64,000 nt of DNA, taken from positions 942,501-1,006,500 of the forward strand of contig NZ_CP102428.1 in NCBI RefSeq assembly GCF_024652905.1, given 5' to 3'. How positions within the stretch are numbered: position 1 is the stretch's first letter; the number at the start of each line of letters is the position of its first letter. This stretch comes from Pseudomonas oryzihabitans (lineage in GTDB: Bacteria > Pseudomonadota > Gammaproteobacteria > Pseudomonadales > Pseudomonadaceae). Position numbers and translations under genes: made by a program. Below, piece after piece: positions 8,378 through 15,902 of the stretch. The notes beneath the pieces are model-generated. The model was given only the letters and a program-made list of their open reading frames with translations. It was not told the origin of the DNA and ran no database searches.

Positions 8378-8806
8378 TCAGAAGCGAAATGCCTGACGAC
8401 CGATCAATAGCCACTGACCATTCTGCTTCTGCCAGATCTGAAAATTCTCGATTTCAGTTGGCACGACTTTTCCGCTGTTTACAGCCTGGGCCGAGAAGTG
8501 ATTGCGAACCAGCGCGACATCCCCCGACAGGGTGATCTTCTGGTTGAGCATCTTCAGGTCGTTGAACGCACTCTTCCCCGTCTCGATGTCGGCGATGAAC
8601 GCCTGCTTGTCCTGAATGTTGCCGCTTGAATGCCCATACGTCAGGTTGTCAGCGGTCAGTGCCTTGAGTTGCGCTATGTCCTTGTGCCACATGGCTTGGG
8701 TCAGCTTGTCCACGGCGGCAGCTACGTCACTTTCATCATGGGGAGCGGCGGCGACATAACCGGTGAACAGGCAGAGGAAGCCTACCAAGAGCGTCAGCTT
8801 TTTCAT
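8378..8806 (-). CDS. secreted NTF2-like (SnoaL/DUF4440-type) protein
   Basis: 142 residues with a signal peptide (MKKLTLLVGFLCLFTGYVAA, cut near residue 20). The mature part has the NTF2-like cone fold pattern: an N-terminal helix with VAAAVDKLTQAMWHKD, LTADNLTYGHSSG, a central VALVRNHFSAQ strand and a C-terminal IENFQIWQKQNGQWLLIGRQ strand pair. Members often act as periplasmic binding or hydrolytic domains; many have no known substrate. Strong AAAGGAAT ribosome-binding site before ATG 8806. Stands alone. Confidence 0.8.
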   Translation of the reverse strand: MKKLTLLVGFLCLFTGYVAAAPHDESDVAAAVDKLTQAMWHKDIAQLKALTADNLTYGHSSGNIQDKQAFIADIETGKSAFNDLKMLNQKITLSGDVALVRNHFSAQAVNSGKVVPTEIENFQIWQKQNGQWLLIGRQAFRF

Positions 8807-8914
8807 GTCGAGATTCCTTTGTTGTAGTTATTGGAACGAAGCGAGGCGTCGCCGATGATTTTGTTTGTCCGTCATCGTACAACTAAATTAATTCTGCCTG
8901 CCTGACAGGCGTGA

Positions 8915-9205
8915 ATGCAACCGCTCGTAACTTGCGTAACTCGCCATCCCGGGGTGGGCGGTGATGTGATAAGGCGCATGGGTGAAGATGAGTTCGCTGT
9001 CGCTTCGACGTGCAGCGATAGCACCGACGCAGCGGCCATTATCCAACGTCTGCTCCATAGCCCGAAGGCGCCTTTCGACAACCACGGCGCGGATGTGCGG
9101 GTCGCCGCGTCGATTGGCATAAGCCGCTCGGGGCCAGGGGCGGCAACAGCCAGGGTGGTGTTCGAGCGTGCCGATCGAGCGACGTATCAAACCGAGGGAG
9201 CGTAA
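8915..9205 (+). pseudogene. C-terminal fragment of a diguanylate cyclase (GGDEF) gene
   Basis: The frame carries the second half of a GGDEF domain: VIRRMGEDEFAVAST (the signature GGDEF replaced by GEDEF), a helix IIQRLLHSPKAPF, VRVAASIGISRS and a terminal ADRATYQTEGA that matches the AD-AMY-AK end of the domain. The first half, including the metal-binding Asp and the substrate-binding region, is missing and no start with family similarity is present. A non-functional remnant of a c-di-GMP synthase gene is the best reading. Confidence 0.65.
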
Positions 9206-9386
9206 CGGATCGTACGAGGTTCACGGGCGGGCGACAGGTTCCATCGACTGACCGGCAACGCCTGCGTTTGCGCTTCGGTCGAGTGACGTCCTGCGGTCCA
9301 TGGCATGAGCCGAGCCGTCAGCACGAACCTGCACGCCGAACGGTGGGACGGTTTCATCGCTAAGCCGCGACTCATGGCGCGTGCCC

Positions 9387-10781
9387 TCAAATGAAGCCAC
9401 GCAGCGGGTACTCGACGATGAGATACAGCCGATCAAGGTCTCGCCCGTCCTGGGCGTCGTTGCCTCGGTGACTCACGTGGGAAAGCGTCACCCGCAGATC
9501 CTTGGCCGCGCCCTGCTGGACCCGGTAACGCAGGTCGAGATCTCGTTCCCAGTGGCGTCCGCCCGCCTCCAGTGAACGGGCATAGGCGCTGTCAGGACTG
9601 GTATGGGTACTGTCGATGCCACGGCCGCTGACGTACCGCGCCATCACACTCAAGCCGGGATGACCGAATACCGCGAGATCCAGATCGTACCGCGCCTGCC
9701 AGGACCGCTCGCCGGCGCCGTTGAAATCGGCGTATTTGACCGAGTTCGCCAGGTAGATAGAGTCGCCGCCCACGAAGTCGAAAGGGGTCCGTCCTTCGAC
9801 CCGTTGGTAAGCCAGGGTGAACGTCTGAGCACCGATGCGATGGCTGCCTAGCAGGCTGTAAGCGAGCGTATCGATCGCGCCAGCGGTGGCAGATCCCTGG
9901 TCCCGCGTACGGTAGGCGTTGGCCTCCAGCGTCCAGCTGGCATCGCTCACCCTGAGGTTGAGATAGTCTTGCCGCCAACGGTCATCCAGTTGTGCGGCGT
10001 AAAGGGCAGCGCTGAACGTCCGGGTGACGGCGAAGCGTGCGCCGACGAGGCTGATGGCACTGCCGCGGGTAGAGACTCCTGCTCCTTCCAGATCGTCATG
10101 AGAAGAGCGACCAGCCTGGTTCTTGAAGCCTGTGAAGTGTCCAAGTTGCAGCTGCATGTCCGGTCGCGGCGTACCCTCGAGCATCCATCCGGTGGCGTAT
10201 TCCGGTTGCAGGCGCTTGTCAGCCGTATCGAAAACGGGCGTCTCGACCATCATTTCGCCATAGCGAAGTTGATAGGTCCCCATTCGGACTTTCAAGGCTC
10301 CACCAGCGGACGCGTAATTCCCACTACGCCCCTTGCCATCGACCGGCAGCAGTCCAGTACCCGTGTGTCCGCGGCCGCCATCGAGCTTCAGTCCAAGGAA
10401 ACCGTGTACATCGAAACCCACGCCAAGCACCCCGTCGGTGTAGCCGGAGCGCAGCTCGCCGATGACGCCCTGCGCCCATTCCTGTTGGTAGCTCTGCTGG
10501 CCGGGACCGACCTCGTCGCGCAGGTCGCTGTGCAGGAAGTAGTTGCGCAGCAAGACATCCCAGCTTGCGGGAGCGGGTGTTTCGGCCGCGGTGGCGGACT
10601 GGCCAGTGGCCGTTGCCAGCAACAGACCCAGCAGCCAGCCTCGCAGGACCGAACCCTGCCAGCGCTTTCCCAGGTAACGATGCCCGAGCACTCGCCTACC
10701 GGTCGCCACTGCGGTGGAGGGGGCTGACGGCAGGTCTGCCGTGTGCAGATGGCGGTCGAGCAAGGTTGCGGCGGCGCTCAT
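9387..10781 (-). CDS. OprD-family outer-membrane porin
   Basis: 464 residues. OprD-type features: ASWDVLLRNYFLHSDLRD after the signal, AQGVIGELRSGYTDG, GFDVHGFLGLKLDGG, YQLRYGEMMVETPVF, YATGWMLEGTP and a barrel of amphipathic strands, with a short ending YPLRGFI. These porins take up carboxylates or basic amino acids. The ATG at 10781 has a good AAGGAAT site, which places about 43 residues before the hydrophobic core of the signal sequence (44-60; cut near A66). Last gene of an operon with the ABM protein and the YcaC-like hydrolase. The ending lacks the usual terminal Phe by one residue. Confidence 0.85.
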   Translation of the reverse strand: MSAAATLLDRHLHTADLPSAPSTAVATGRRVLGHRYLGKRWQGSVLRGWLLGLLLATATGQSATAAETPAPASWDVLLRNYFLHSDLRDEVGPGQQSYQQEWAQGVIGELRSGYTDGVLGVGFDVHGFLGLKLDGGRGHTGTGLLPVDGKGRSGNYASAGGALKVRMGTYQLRYGEMMVETPVFDTADKRLQPEYATGWMLEGTPRPDMQLQLGHFTGFKNQAGRSSHDDLEGAGVSTRGSAISLVGARFAVTRTFSAALYAAQLDDRWRQDYLNLRVSDASWTLEANAYRTRDQGSATAGAIDTLAYSLLGSHRIGAQTFTLAYQRVEGRTPFDFVGGDSIYLANSVKYADFNGAGERSWQARYDLDLAVFGHPGLSVMARYVSGRGIDSTHTSPDSAYARSLEAGGRHWERDLDLRYRVQQGAAKDLRVTLSHVSHRGNDAQDGRDLDRLYLIVEYPLRGFI

Positions 10782-10853
10782 GGGTATTCCTTATGAACGA
10801 ACGGAAGGGCTATCGCGGACGAAGGGGAGGAGGGCGGCGGAAGGACTGGCGCG

Positions 10854-11417
10854 CTATGGGGTGTCAGCGCTGAGCCAGGGATTCAGCGCGCGGGTGGCCA
10901 GCGGCATGAAGAGGTACACCACCAGCACCACGATGCTCAGAGTGATCAGCAGGTTGCTCATCAGGTAGCCGGCGAGCCAGGGGACGACGCCGAATACGGG
11001 CCGCCAGAGGGCGGGTACCAGCAGACTCAGGGGCAGAATGACCAGGAAGCTGACGACCACCTGTTTCCAGCGTGCAGGTGCCTGGTCGGCCTCCCAGGGC
11101 GCGAACCAGAAGTCCTTGCCGAGCTGGATTTCGGTGTTGTCGCCATCCTGCAGCCACGGGCGTGCCTGACTGACGAGCCACTGACGGGCAGAGGATTCGA
11201 GCCATAGCTGCAGGTGCTGCATCTCGTCGAAGCGCAACACCGAGGTGAAATCAAGGACATCTCCATGGCGTTCGCGGCCTACGTCCACCCCGAGGTGGCC
11301 CGGGAATTGACTGGCGGCCTCGATGGTCTGGTGCAGCCAGGTTTCGTAGCGCTGTTCGTGCTGTGGGTGGACCTGTTGGCGCACGACCAGGGTCGCGGTA
11401 GTGGAAGAGGGATTCAT
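10854..11417 (-). CDS. ABM-domain protein with C-terminal membrane segments
   Basis: 187 residues. Residues 8-100 resemble the antibiotic-biosynthesis-monooxygenase (ABM) dimeric alpha/beta-barrel fold: ATLVVRQQVHPQHEQRYETWLHQT and FPGHLGVDV followed by FTSVLRFDEMQHLQLWLES. Two membrane helices follow (about 117-137 and 145-170). Such membrane-anchored ABM proteins are common next to porins or hydrolases but lack a proven reaction. It lies 66 bases after the YcaC-like hydrolase and 72 before the porin, on one likely transcript. Confidence 0.75.
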   Translation of the reverse strand: MNPSSTTATLVVRQQVHPQHEQRYETWLHQTIEAASQFPGHLGVDVGRERHGDVLDFTSVLRFDEMQHLQLWLESSARQWLVSQARPWLQDGDNTEIQLGKDFWFAPWEADQAPARWKQVVVSFLVILPLSLLVPALWRPVFGVVPWLAGYLMSNLLITLSIVVLVVYLFMPLATRALNPWLSADTP

Positions 11418-11483
11418 GAGTAGGACTCCTGCGTGGGCAATGGAAGTGCCAGCACCGCCCGAGACGGTGGGGCTGGCAGTGGC

Positions 11484-12170
11484 TCAGACGGCCGCGGCGA
11501 CCGGCGCCAGGGTGGGGCCGTGAGCGACACGCTCGGGGGCCTTGTGCACCATGGTGTAGGCATAGTCGACACCCATGCCGTAGGCGCCGGAATGCTCCTT
11601 CACCAGGCCCATGACGGCGTCATAGGTATCGCGGTTCTTCCAGTCGCGCTGCCATTCCAGCAGGACCTGCTGCCAGGTCACCGGGATCACGCCGGCCTGG
11701 ATCATGCGCTGCATGGCGTAGTCGTGAGCGGCCTGGGTGGTGCCGCCCGAGGCGTCGGCGACCATGTAGATCTCGTAGCCCGCGTCATGCATGGCGGAGA
11801 GGGCGAAGGTGGTGTTGCACACCTCCGTCCAGAGGCCGGAGACGATGATCTTGTTGCGGCCATTACGCTTGAGCGCATCGCGCACCTTCTGGTCGTCCCA
11901 GGAGTTCATCGAGGTGCGCTCGAGCAGCGGCGCCTCAGGGAACACGGCGAGCAATTCGGGATAGGTGTGGCCGGAGAAGCTTTCGGTTTCGACCGTCGTG
12001 AAGATGGTGGGCACGTTGAAGATCTTGGCGGCCTTGGCCAGGCCGACGGTGTTGTTCTTCAGCGTCTGGCGATCGATGCTCTGGACACCGAAGGCCATTT
12101 GCGGCTGCTGGTCGATGACGATCAGCTGGCTGTTCAGGGGAGTTAGGACTTCGGTTTTGGAGTTGTTCAT
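11484..12170 (-). CDS. YcaC-like isochorismatase-family hydrolase
   Basis: 228 residues. Isochorismatase-like cysteine hydrolase: catalytic Asp is D20 in LIVID, catalytic Cys is C118 in GLWTEVCNTT, and the cis-peptide region is VSGLWTE. Members include nicotinamidase, N-carbamoylsarcosine amidase and YcaC, and they cut C-N or vinyl-ether bonds. The start ATG 12170 follows AGGTGAAG; the frame is open upstream to 12329 but those residues are not family-like. Heads an operon with the ABM protein and the OprD porin and is divergent from a RidA-family gene, suggesting breakdown of an imported amide or carbamoyl compound. Confidence 0.85.
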   Translation of the reverse strand: MNNSKTEVLTPLNSQLIVIDQQPQMAFGVQSIDRQTLKNNTVGLAKAAKIFNVPTIFTTVETESFSGHTYPELLAVFPEAPLLERTSMNSWDDQKVRDALKRNGRNKIIVSGLWTEVCNTTFALSAMHDAGYEIYMVADASGGTTQAAHDYAMQRMIQAGVIPVTWQQVLLEWQRDWKNRDTYDAVMGLVKEHSGAYGMGVDYAYTMVHKAPERVAHGPTLAPVAAAV

Positions 12171-12337
12171 GGCTTCACCTATCGATTGAGTGTGGTTTGG
12201 GCTGTGCGTCGTGCGGCGATCTCGGCGGCTCGCCTTCAAGGGGGCGACGGCCTCGTTCGCAGCGGTTGTGACCGGAACTGGTATCCAAGGTAAGGGATCA
12301 ATCGAGGCTGTGCTTGTGCACTTTTGCACCTTTGAAA

Positions 12338-12351
12338 GCGCAAATTTGCGC
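12338..12351. promoter_or_regulatory. perfect 14-base palindrome in the divergent hydrolase/RidA promoter
   Basis: GCGCAAATTTGCGC is perfectly self-complementary. It lies in the 269-base region between the YcaC-like gene (start 12170) and the RidA-family gene (start 12440), with a related TTTGCA element just upstream (12323-12328). The LysR regulator downstream of the RidA gene is the obvious candidate to bind; this is inferred. Confidence 0.5.
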
Positions 12352-12439
12352 CATGAAAATCGTCAGCGCGCTGCTAGGGTTTGGCCTTCCAATCACCCGG
12401 ATTCCGCATCGCGAATCCACTTTCCGCGAGGAACAGGCA

Positions 12440-12901
12440 ATGGCAGCAGCACAGTTGAAGGACAAGAACACGGCGTACTGGGGCGTACCGTGGGAGCAGG
12501 CCTACGGCTATCCGCAGGCCCGTAGGGTGGGTGACGAAATCTTCGTCTCGGGGCAGTTCAATCACGACGCAGACGGCAATCTGGTAGCGCCCGCACCGCT
12601 GGACAGCGAGGGTCGCCCCAGCGATTTTTCCACCATGGGCGAGCAGATGCGCACCGCCTACGACAACATCGCCAAGCTGCTCGCGCTCTATGGCGCAAGC
12701 CTGGAAGACGTGGTCGAGGAGACTCTCTATGTGCTGGATATGGACGCCGCCTTTGCCGTCGTCGGTAAGGTGCGCAAGGCGGCCTACGGTTGTGAGGCGC
12801 CGCGCTGCGCCAGCAACATCATTGGTGTTTCGAGGCTGGCCCAGCGCCCGCAGCTGATCGAGATCGCCTGCCGGGCGGTGATTGGCAGTCGCGCGCGCTA
12901 G
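12440..12901 (+). CDS. RidA/YjgF family protein (reactive imine deaminase type)
   Basis: 153 residues. Family motifs: GYPQARRVGDEIFVSGQ, the central A-DNIAKLLALYGASLEDVVEETLYV stretch and a C-terminal QLIEIACRAVIG, where an R near the CAS-I-GVSRL loop would contact the substrate carboxylate. RidA proteins hydrolyse reactive enamine/imine intermediates; diverged members work in specific catabolic pathways. ATG 12440 follows GAGGAACAGG. The frame is open upstream to 12314 but the extra part is not family-like. Its stop shares the bases CTAG with the convergent LysR gene. Confidence 0.85.
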   Translation: MAAAQLKDKNTAYWGVPWEQAYGYPQARRVGDEIFVSGQFNHDADGNLVAPAPLDSEGRPSDFSTMGEQMRTAYDNIAKLLALYGASLEDVVEETLYVLDMDAAFAVVGKVRKAAYGCEAPRCASNIIGVSRLAQRPQLIEIACRAVIGSRAR

Positions 12902-13899
12902 GTAGAGGCTTCGCTGTCTTCGAGCGCAGTGGCAAACGGGCGCTGACCTTCCACCAGCGCCTTCTGCTCGGCTACCGCCGCCGCACAGAACGCCATGAAG
13001 GCCTTTACCCGCCAGGACTTGCGGATGTCCTGATGAGTCAGCAGCCAGAGTTCGTCATTGAGCTCTGGCACCACCGGCCCCACGCGCACCAGACCGGGCG
13101 TGCTGTCGCCCAGCATGCAGGGCAGAAAGCCGAAACCCAGCCCTGCCACGATGGCCGCACTGGCGGCGGCGACCGAATCAGTACGGTAGGAGACGTCCTC
13201 AGGGGCAACTCGGCATTCCAGGTAGGCAGCCGCCTTGAGGTTGGCCAGGGCGGAGGCGTAGGACACCCAGGCCTGGCCGGCCGCATAGGGATCCTCCTGC
13301 CGCACCCTGTTGCGACTGCCATAGGCGGCCCAGGCAATGGTGGCCAGCCTGCGACCGACCAGGCTGTCGGTGGGCTTTCTGGTGGCCCGGATCGCGATGT
13401 CGGACTCGTCCCGTGCCAGACTCAAGGTCTGATTCCCCACCAGCACCTCGATGGTCATGCCATCGTTCGCCGCCTTGAAGTCGGCGATGATCGGGGTCAG
13501 GAAGTACAGGAGCAGCGAGTCGCTGGTGGTGATCCGCAGTTTGCCCAGTGGACCCTGTGCAGCGCGGGAGACACGTCGTGCGACGCTGACGATATCCAGT
13601 TCGACCCGCTCGCCCAAGGCACGCAGTTCCTCGCCTTCGACCGTCAGCTGATAGCCGGAGCGACGGTGGTCGAACAACGCCACGCCCAGGGTTTTCTCCA
13701 CCTGCGCCACTCGCCGGGAAACGGTTGAGACGTTGATGCCCAGTTTCTTGGCGGTAGCCGCACGGTTGCCGGACTCGCTGAGCGCCTTGATGATGCGCAG
13801 GTCGTCCCAGGACAGCTGGTTGACCGCCGCCCCTACATCCCAGCGCGCTGCAGCCTGATCAGGTTGGCTTGGAGAAGCCGGTTTTGCTGAAGCGTCCAC
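12898..13899 (-). CDS. LysR-family transcriptional regulator
   Basis: 333 residues from GTG 13899. The winged helix-turn-helix is LSWDDLRIIKALSESGNRAATAKKLGINVSTVSRRVAQVE, given here in outline; the effector domain follows (about 120-310), with LRITTSDSLL and GFGFLPCML. The upstream frame is open to a TTG at 13971, but no ribosome-binding site precedes it, whereas ACGGAAAC lies before 13899. Either start leaves an unusual 30-50 residue N-terminal extension before the HTH. Convergent with the RidA gene; likely regulates the hydrolase/ABM/porin and RidA genes. Confidence 0.8.
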   Translation of the reverse strand: MDASAKPASPSQPDQAAARWDVGAAVNQLSWDDLRIIKALSESGNRAATAKKLGINVSTVSRRVAQVEKTLGVALFDHRRSGYQLTVEGEELRALGERVELDIVSVARRVSRAAQGPLGKLRITTSDSLLLYFLTPIIADFKAANDGMTIEVLVGNQTLSLARDESDIAIRATRKPTDSLVGRRLATIAWAAYGSRNRVRQEDPYAAGQAWVSYASALANLKAAAYLECRVAPEDVSYRTDSVAAASAAIVAGLGFGFLPCMLGDSTPGLVRVGPVVPELNDELWLLTHQDIRKSWRVKAFMAFCAAAVAEQKALVEGQRPFATALEDSEAST

Positions 13900-14476
13900 A
13901 CCGGAGGTTTCCGTCTGCTGTTGACGGGCATCATACGAAAAAGGGTGCTGCGGAACCAAGGTGACAACCAAGGAGGTAGATCTTCCAACAAAGGATCAGG
14001 CCCTACGCGTGGGGCCATCCAGCATTCGGCATCTACGCGGGTTGCCGCGCGCTTCTGCAGCTTCGAACGTCCCGATTAGCGCTCGTCATGGTCCTATCAG
14101 CCGGGCTTCTTCTCCAAAGGACCAAGACGTTAATTAACGTAAATGTGCTGGATTAACGTTAATTAACGCTCAGGCGATATCTCCCCCGTTTAATCTGCTC
14201 GCCAGCGTGTCCGTCCATTTGCTGCGCCTGCACCTGTGCCCCAGCTGGACGATTGTTGCGACGGTGTCGTACGCGGCAGCCGATTCGATGGCGCGCTCCA
14301 ATGACGCGTACCGATGGACGGAACATTCAGGCTTGCCGGTCCGCGCGTTGGCGGATAGCGCCGTAGCCTTGAACCACGGGACCGACGCGTTAATGCCAAT
14401 TTCAATAGTAATACTATCGATAGATAACTGACGTCATACTTTGATCGTCAGCCACTACCGAGCCGGCTAGGAGCTT
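13900..14476. other. 577-base intergenic region with operator-like repeats
   Basis: No gene is supported. The region contains two copies of a 12-base palindrome (listed separately) and lies between the divergent LysR and response-regulator genes. Confidence 0.5.
14127..14168. promoter_or_regulatory. tandem palindromes CGTTAATTAACG
   Basis: ACGTTAATTAACGT (14127-14140) is a perfect palindrome. CGTTAATTAACG recurs at 14157-14168, where it overlaps a second palindrome TTAACGTTAA (14153-14162). The two 12-base copies are 29 bases apart, close to three helical turns. Such paired sites suit cooperative binding by a dimeric regulator; either the LysR protein or the response regulator encoded at 14477 could be the ligand. 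Confidence 0.55.
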
Positions 14477-15475
14477 ATGATTCGTCTAGGAGATGTGTGG
14501 GTATCGATCGAGCGCCGTGAGGCGTTTCGCCACGACCAGCCGGTTCGGCTTGGCAGCCGCGCCTTTGACCTGCTCGAGTGTTTGCTGGCAGCGCCTCAGC
14601 GGTTGCTTACCAAGGACGAACTCATCGAAGCGGTATGGCCGGATACGGTGGTCGAGGAAAACAATCTCCATGTCCAGATGTCTTCGCTACGCAAGCAGCT
14701 GGCGCTGGATCGCGATCTGCTCGAAACCGTGGCCGGCCGTGGTTATCGACTGAATCTGCCCGTCGCACAGATCGCCTCCGCCAAGGTCCATCCGCCAGCG
14801 GTCGCCAAGGCGGATGACCGATCGCCCGACTGGAGAGCCCTGGCTACCGTGCATATCGTCGACGATGAATCGACGGTACGTAACGGCCTGGTTCGCCAGC
14901 TTAGATCGGCGGGGTTCAGCGCGCTCGCCTACGCCTCCGCCGAGGCCTACCTGTCGACCTGCTCCTTCGAGGATCCCGGCTGTCTGCTACTGGACGTGCG
15001 CCTGAGTCAGAGCAGCGGTCTGGATCTGCAGGCGGAGCTTGCCCAGCGTGGTATCAAGGTGCCGATCGTCTTCATGACGGGCTTCGGCACCATCGACCTG
15101 TCGGTACGGGCCATGAAGGCGGGAGCGGTCGGCTTCATCACCAAGCCCTTCGACGAGTCGGCGCTGTTCGACAGCCTGCAGGAAGCCCTGGAAACGGCGC
15201 ATCGACTGCATGTGCAGGCGCGACGCGAAGATGCGATCCGCGCGCGCTTCGCCACCCTGTCGCCGCGCGAACAGGAGGTTTTCGGTCTGCTGGTCCAGGG
15301 CCGACGCAACAAGGACATCGCGCTGGCGCTGGGACTCCAGGAGGTTACCGTCAAGCTGCATAAAAAGCACATCATGACAAAACTGAGCACACGCACCCTA
15401 GTGGAGCTGGTCCTGCTGGGTAGAATGGCGGGAAGGCTGCCTGATAGCGCGACGCTCGACATCCAATCCGCCTGA
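14477..15475 (+). CDS. response regulator with two DNA-binding domains (wHTH-REC-LuxR)
   Basis: 332 residues in three parts. Residues 1-95 form an OmpR/PhoB-type winged helix (RLGSRAFDLLECLL, LTKDELIEAVWPD, NNLHVQMSSLRKQL, TVAGRGYRL). Residues 123-235 are a receiver (HIVDDES, phospho-acceptor D173 in LLLDVRL, K in FITKPFDE). Residues 262-322 are a LuxR/FixJ-type HTH (LSPREQEVFGLLVQGRRNKD, VTVKLHKKHIM). The REC-LuxR half resembles FixJ regulators; the extra N-terminal winged helix is unusual. GGAG precedes ATG 14477. It heads a locus with a lone receiver and a giant sensor kinase and is probably their output. Confidence 0.88.
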   Translation: MIRLGDVWVSIERREAFRHDQPVRLGSRAFDLLECLLAAPQRLLTKDELIEAVWPDTVVEENNLHVQMSSLRKQLALDRDLLETVAGRGYRLNLPVAQIASAKVHPPAVAKADDRSPDWRALATVHIVDDESTVRNGLVRQLRSAGFSALAYASAEAYLSTCSFEDPGCLLLDVRLSQSSGLDLQAELAQRGIKVPIVFMTGFGTIDLSVRAMKAGAVGFITKPFDESALFDSLQEALETAHRLHVQARREDAIRARFATLSPREQEVFGLLVQGRRNKDIALALGLQEVTVKLHKKHIMTKLSTRTLVELVLLGRMAGRLPDSATLDIQSA

Positions 15476-15533
15476 ACAGGCACTGGATTCGGCGCACCGT
15501 TCGGCACTTCGTATCCTCCGCTCAAGGCTGCCC

Positions 15534-15902
15534 ATGGACGCCGTCTGTGTCGTTGATGATGAACTATCCGTCCGCAAGGCGGTGGTGAATCTGCTCAAGT
15601 CGGAAGGCTATCAGGCGGTGTCCTTCCCGTCGGGAGAAAGCCTGCTGAATTCCGAATGGAAGGCGCGGGCCTCCTGCCTGCTCATGGATCTGAACATGCC
15701 AGGTCTGTCAGGCCGGGAGACCTATGGGCAGCTGTGCATCGCGGGCTACCGCATTCCCATCGTCTACATGTCGGCCGAGGCCGAGGGGGTGGATGTCGAA
15801 GCGGTGCGCCTGGATACCAGCGTCCAGTTCCTCGCCAAGCCCTTTACCGCGGAAGCGCTGCTCGCCACGCTGGCTCGGGCCACGGCGCCCTGGGAGTCCT
15901 GA
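15534..15902 (+). CDS. stand-alone receiver-domain protein
   Basis: 122 residues, a single CheY-like receiver: acidic pocket VVDDE near the N-terminus, phospho-acceptor D52 in LLMDLNMPGLSG, and the lysine in FLAKPF. No output domain. It starts 58 bases after the upstream response regulator and its TGA overlaps the ATG of the sensor-kinase gene by one base (TGATG), so translation is coupled. A phosphate shuttle or sink between the kinase and the upstream regulator is the likely role. Confidence 0.88.
   Translation: MDAVCVVDDELSVRKAVVNLLKSEGYQAVSFPSGESLLNSEWKARASCLLMDLNMPGLSGRETYGQLCIAGYRIPIVYMSAEAEGVDVEAVRLDTSVQFLAKPFTAEALLATLARATAPWES

Noticed and set aside
15656-15901. Upstream extension of the sensor-kinase frame
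   Set aside because: These codons overlap the receiver gene in another phase and read as low-complexity Gly/Arg; the TGATG overlap at 15900-15904 gives the natural start.
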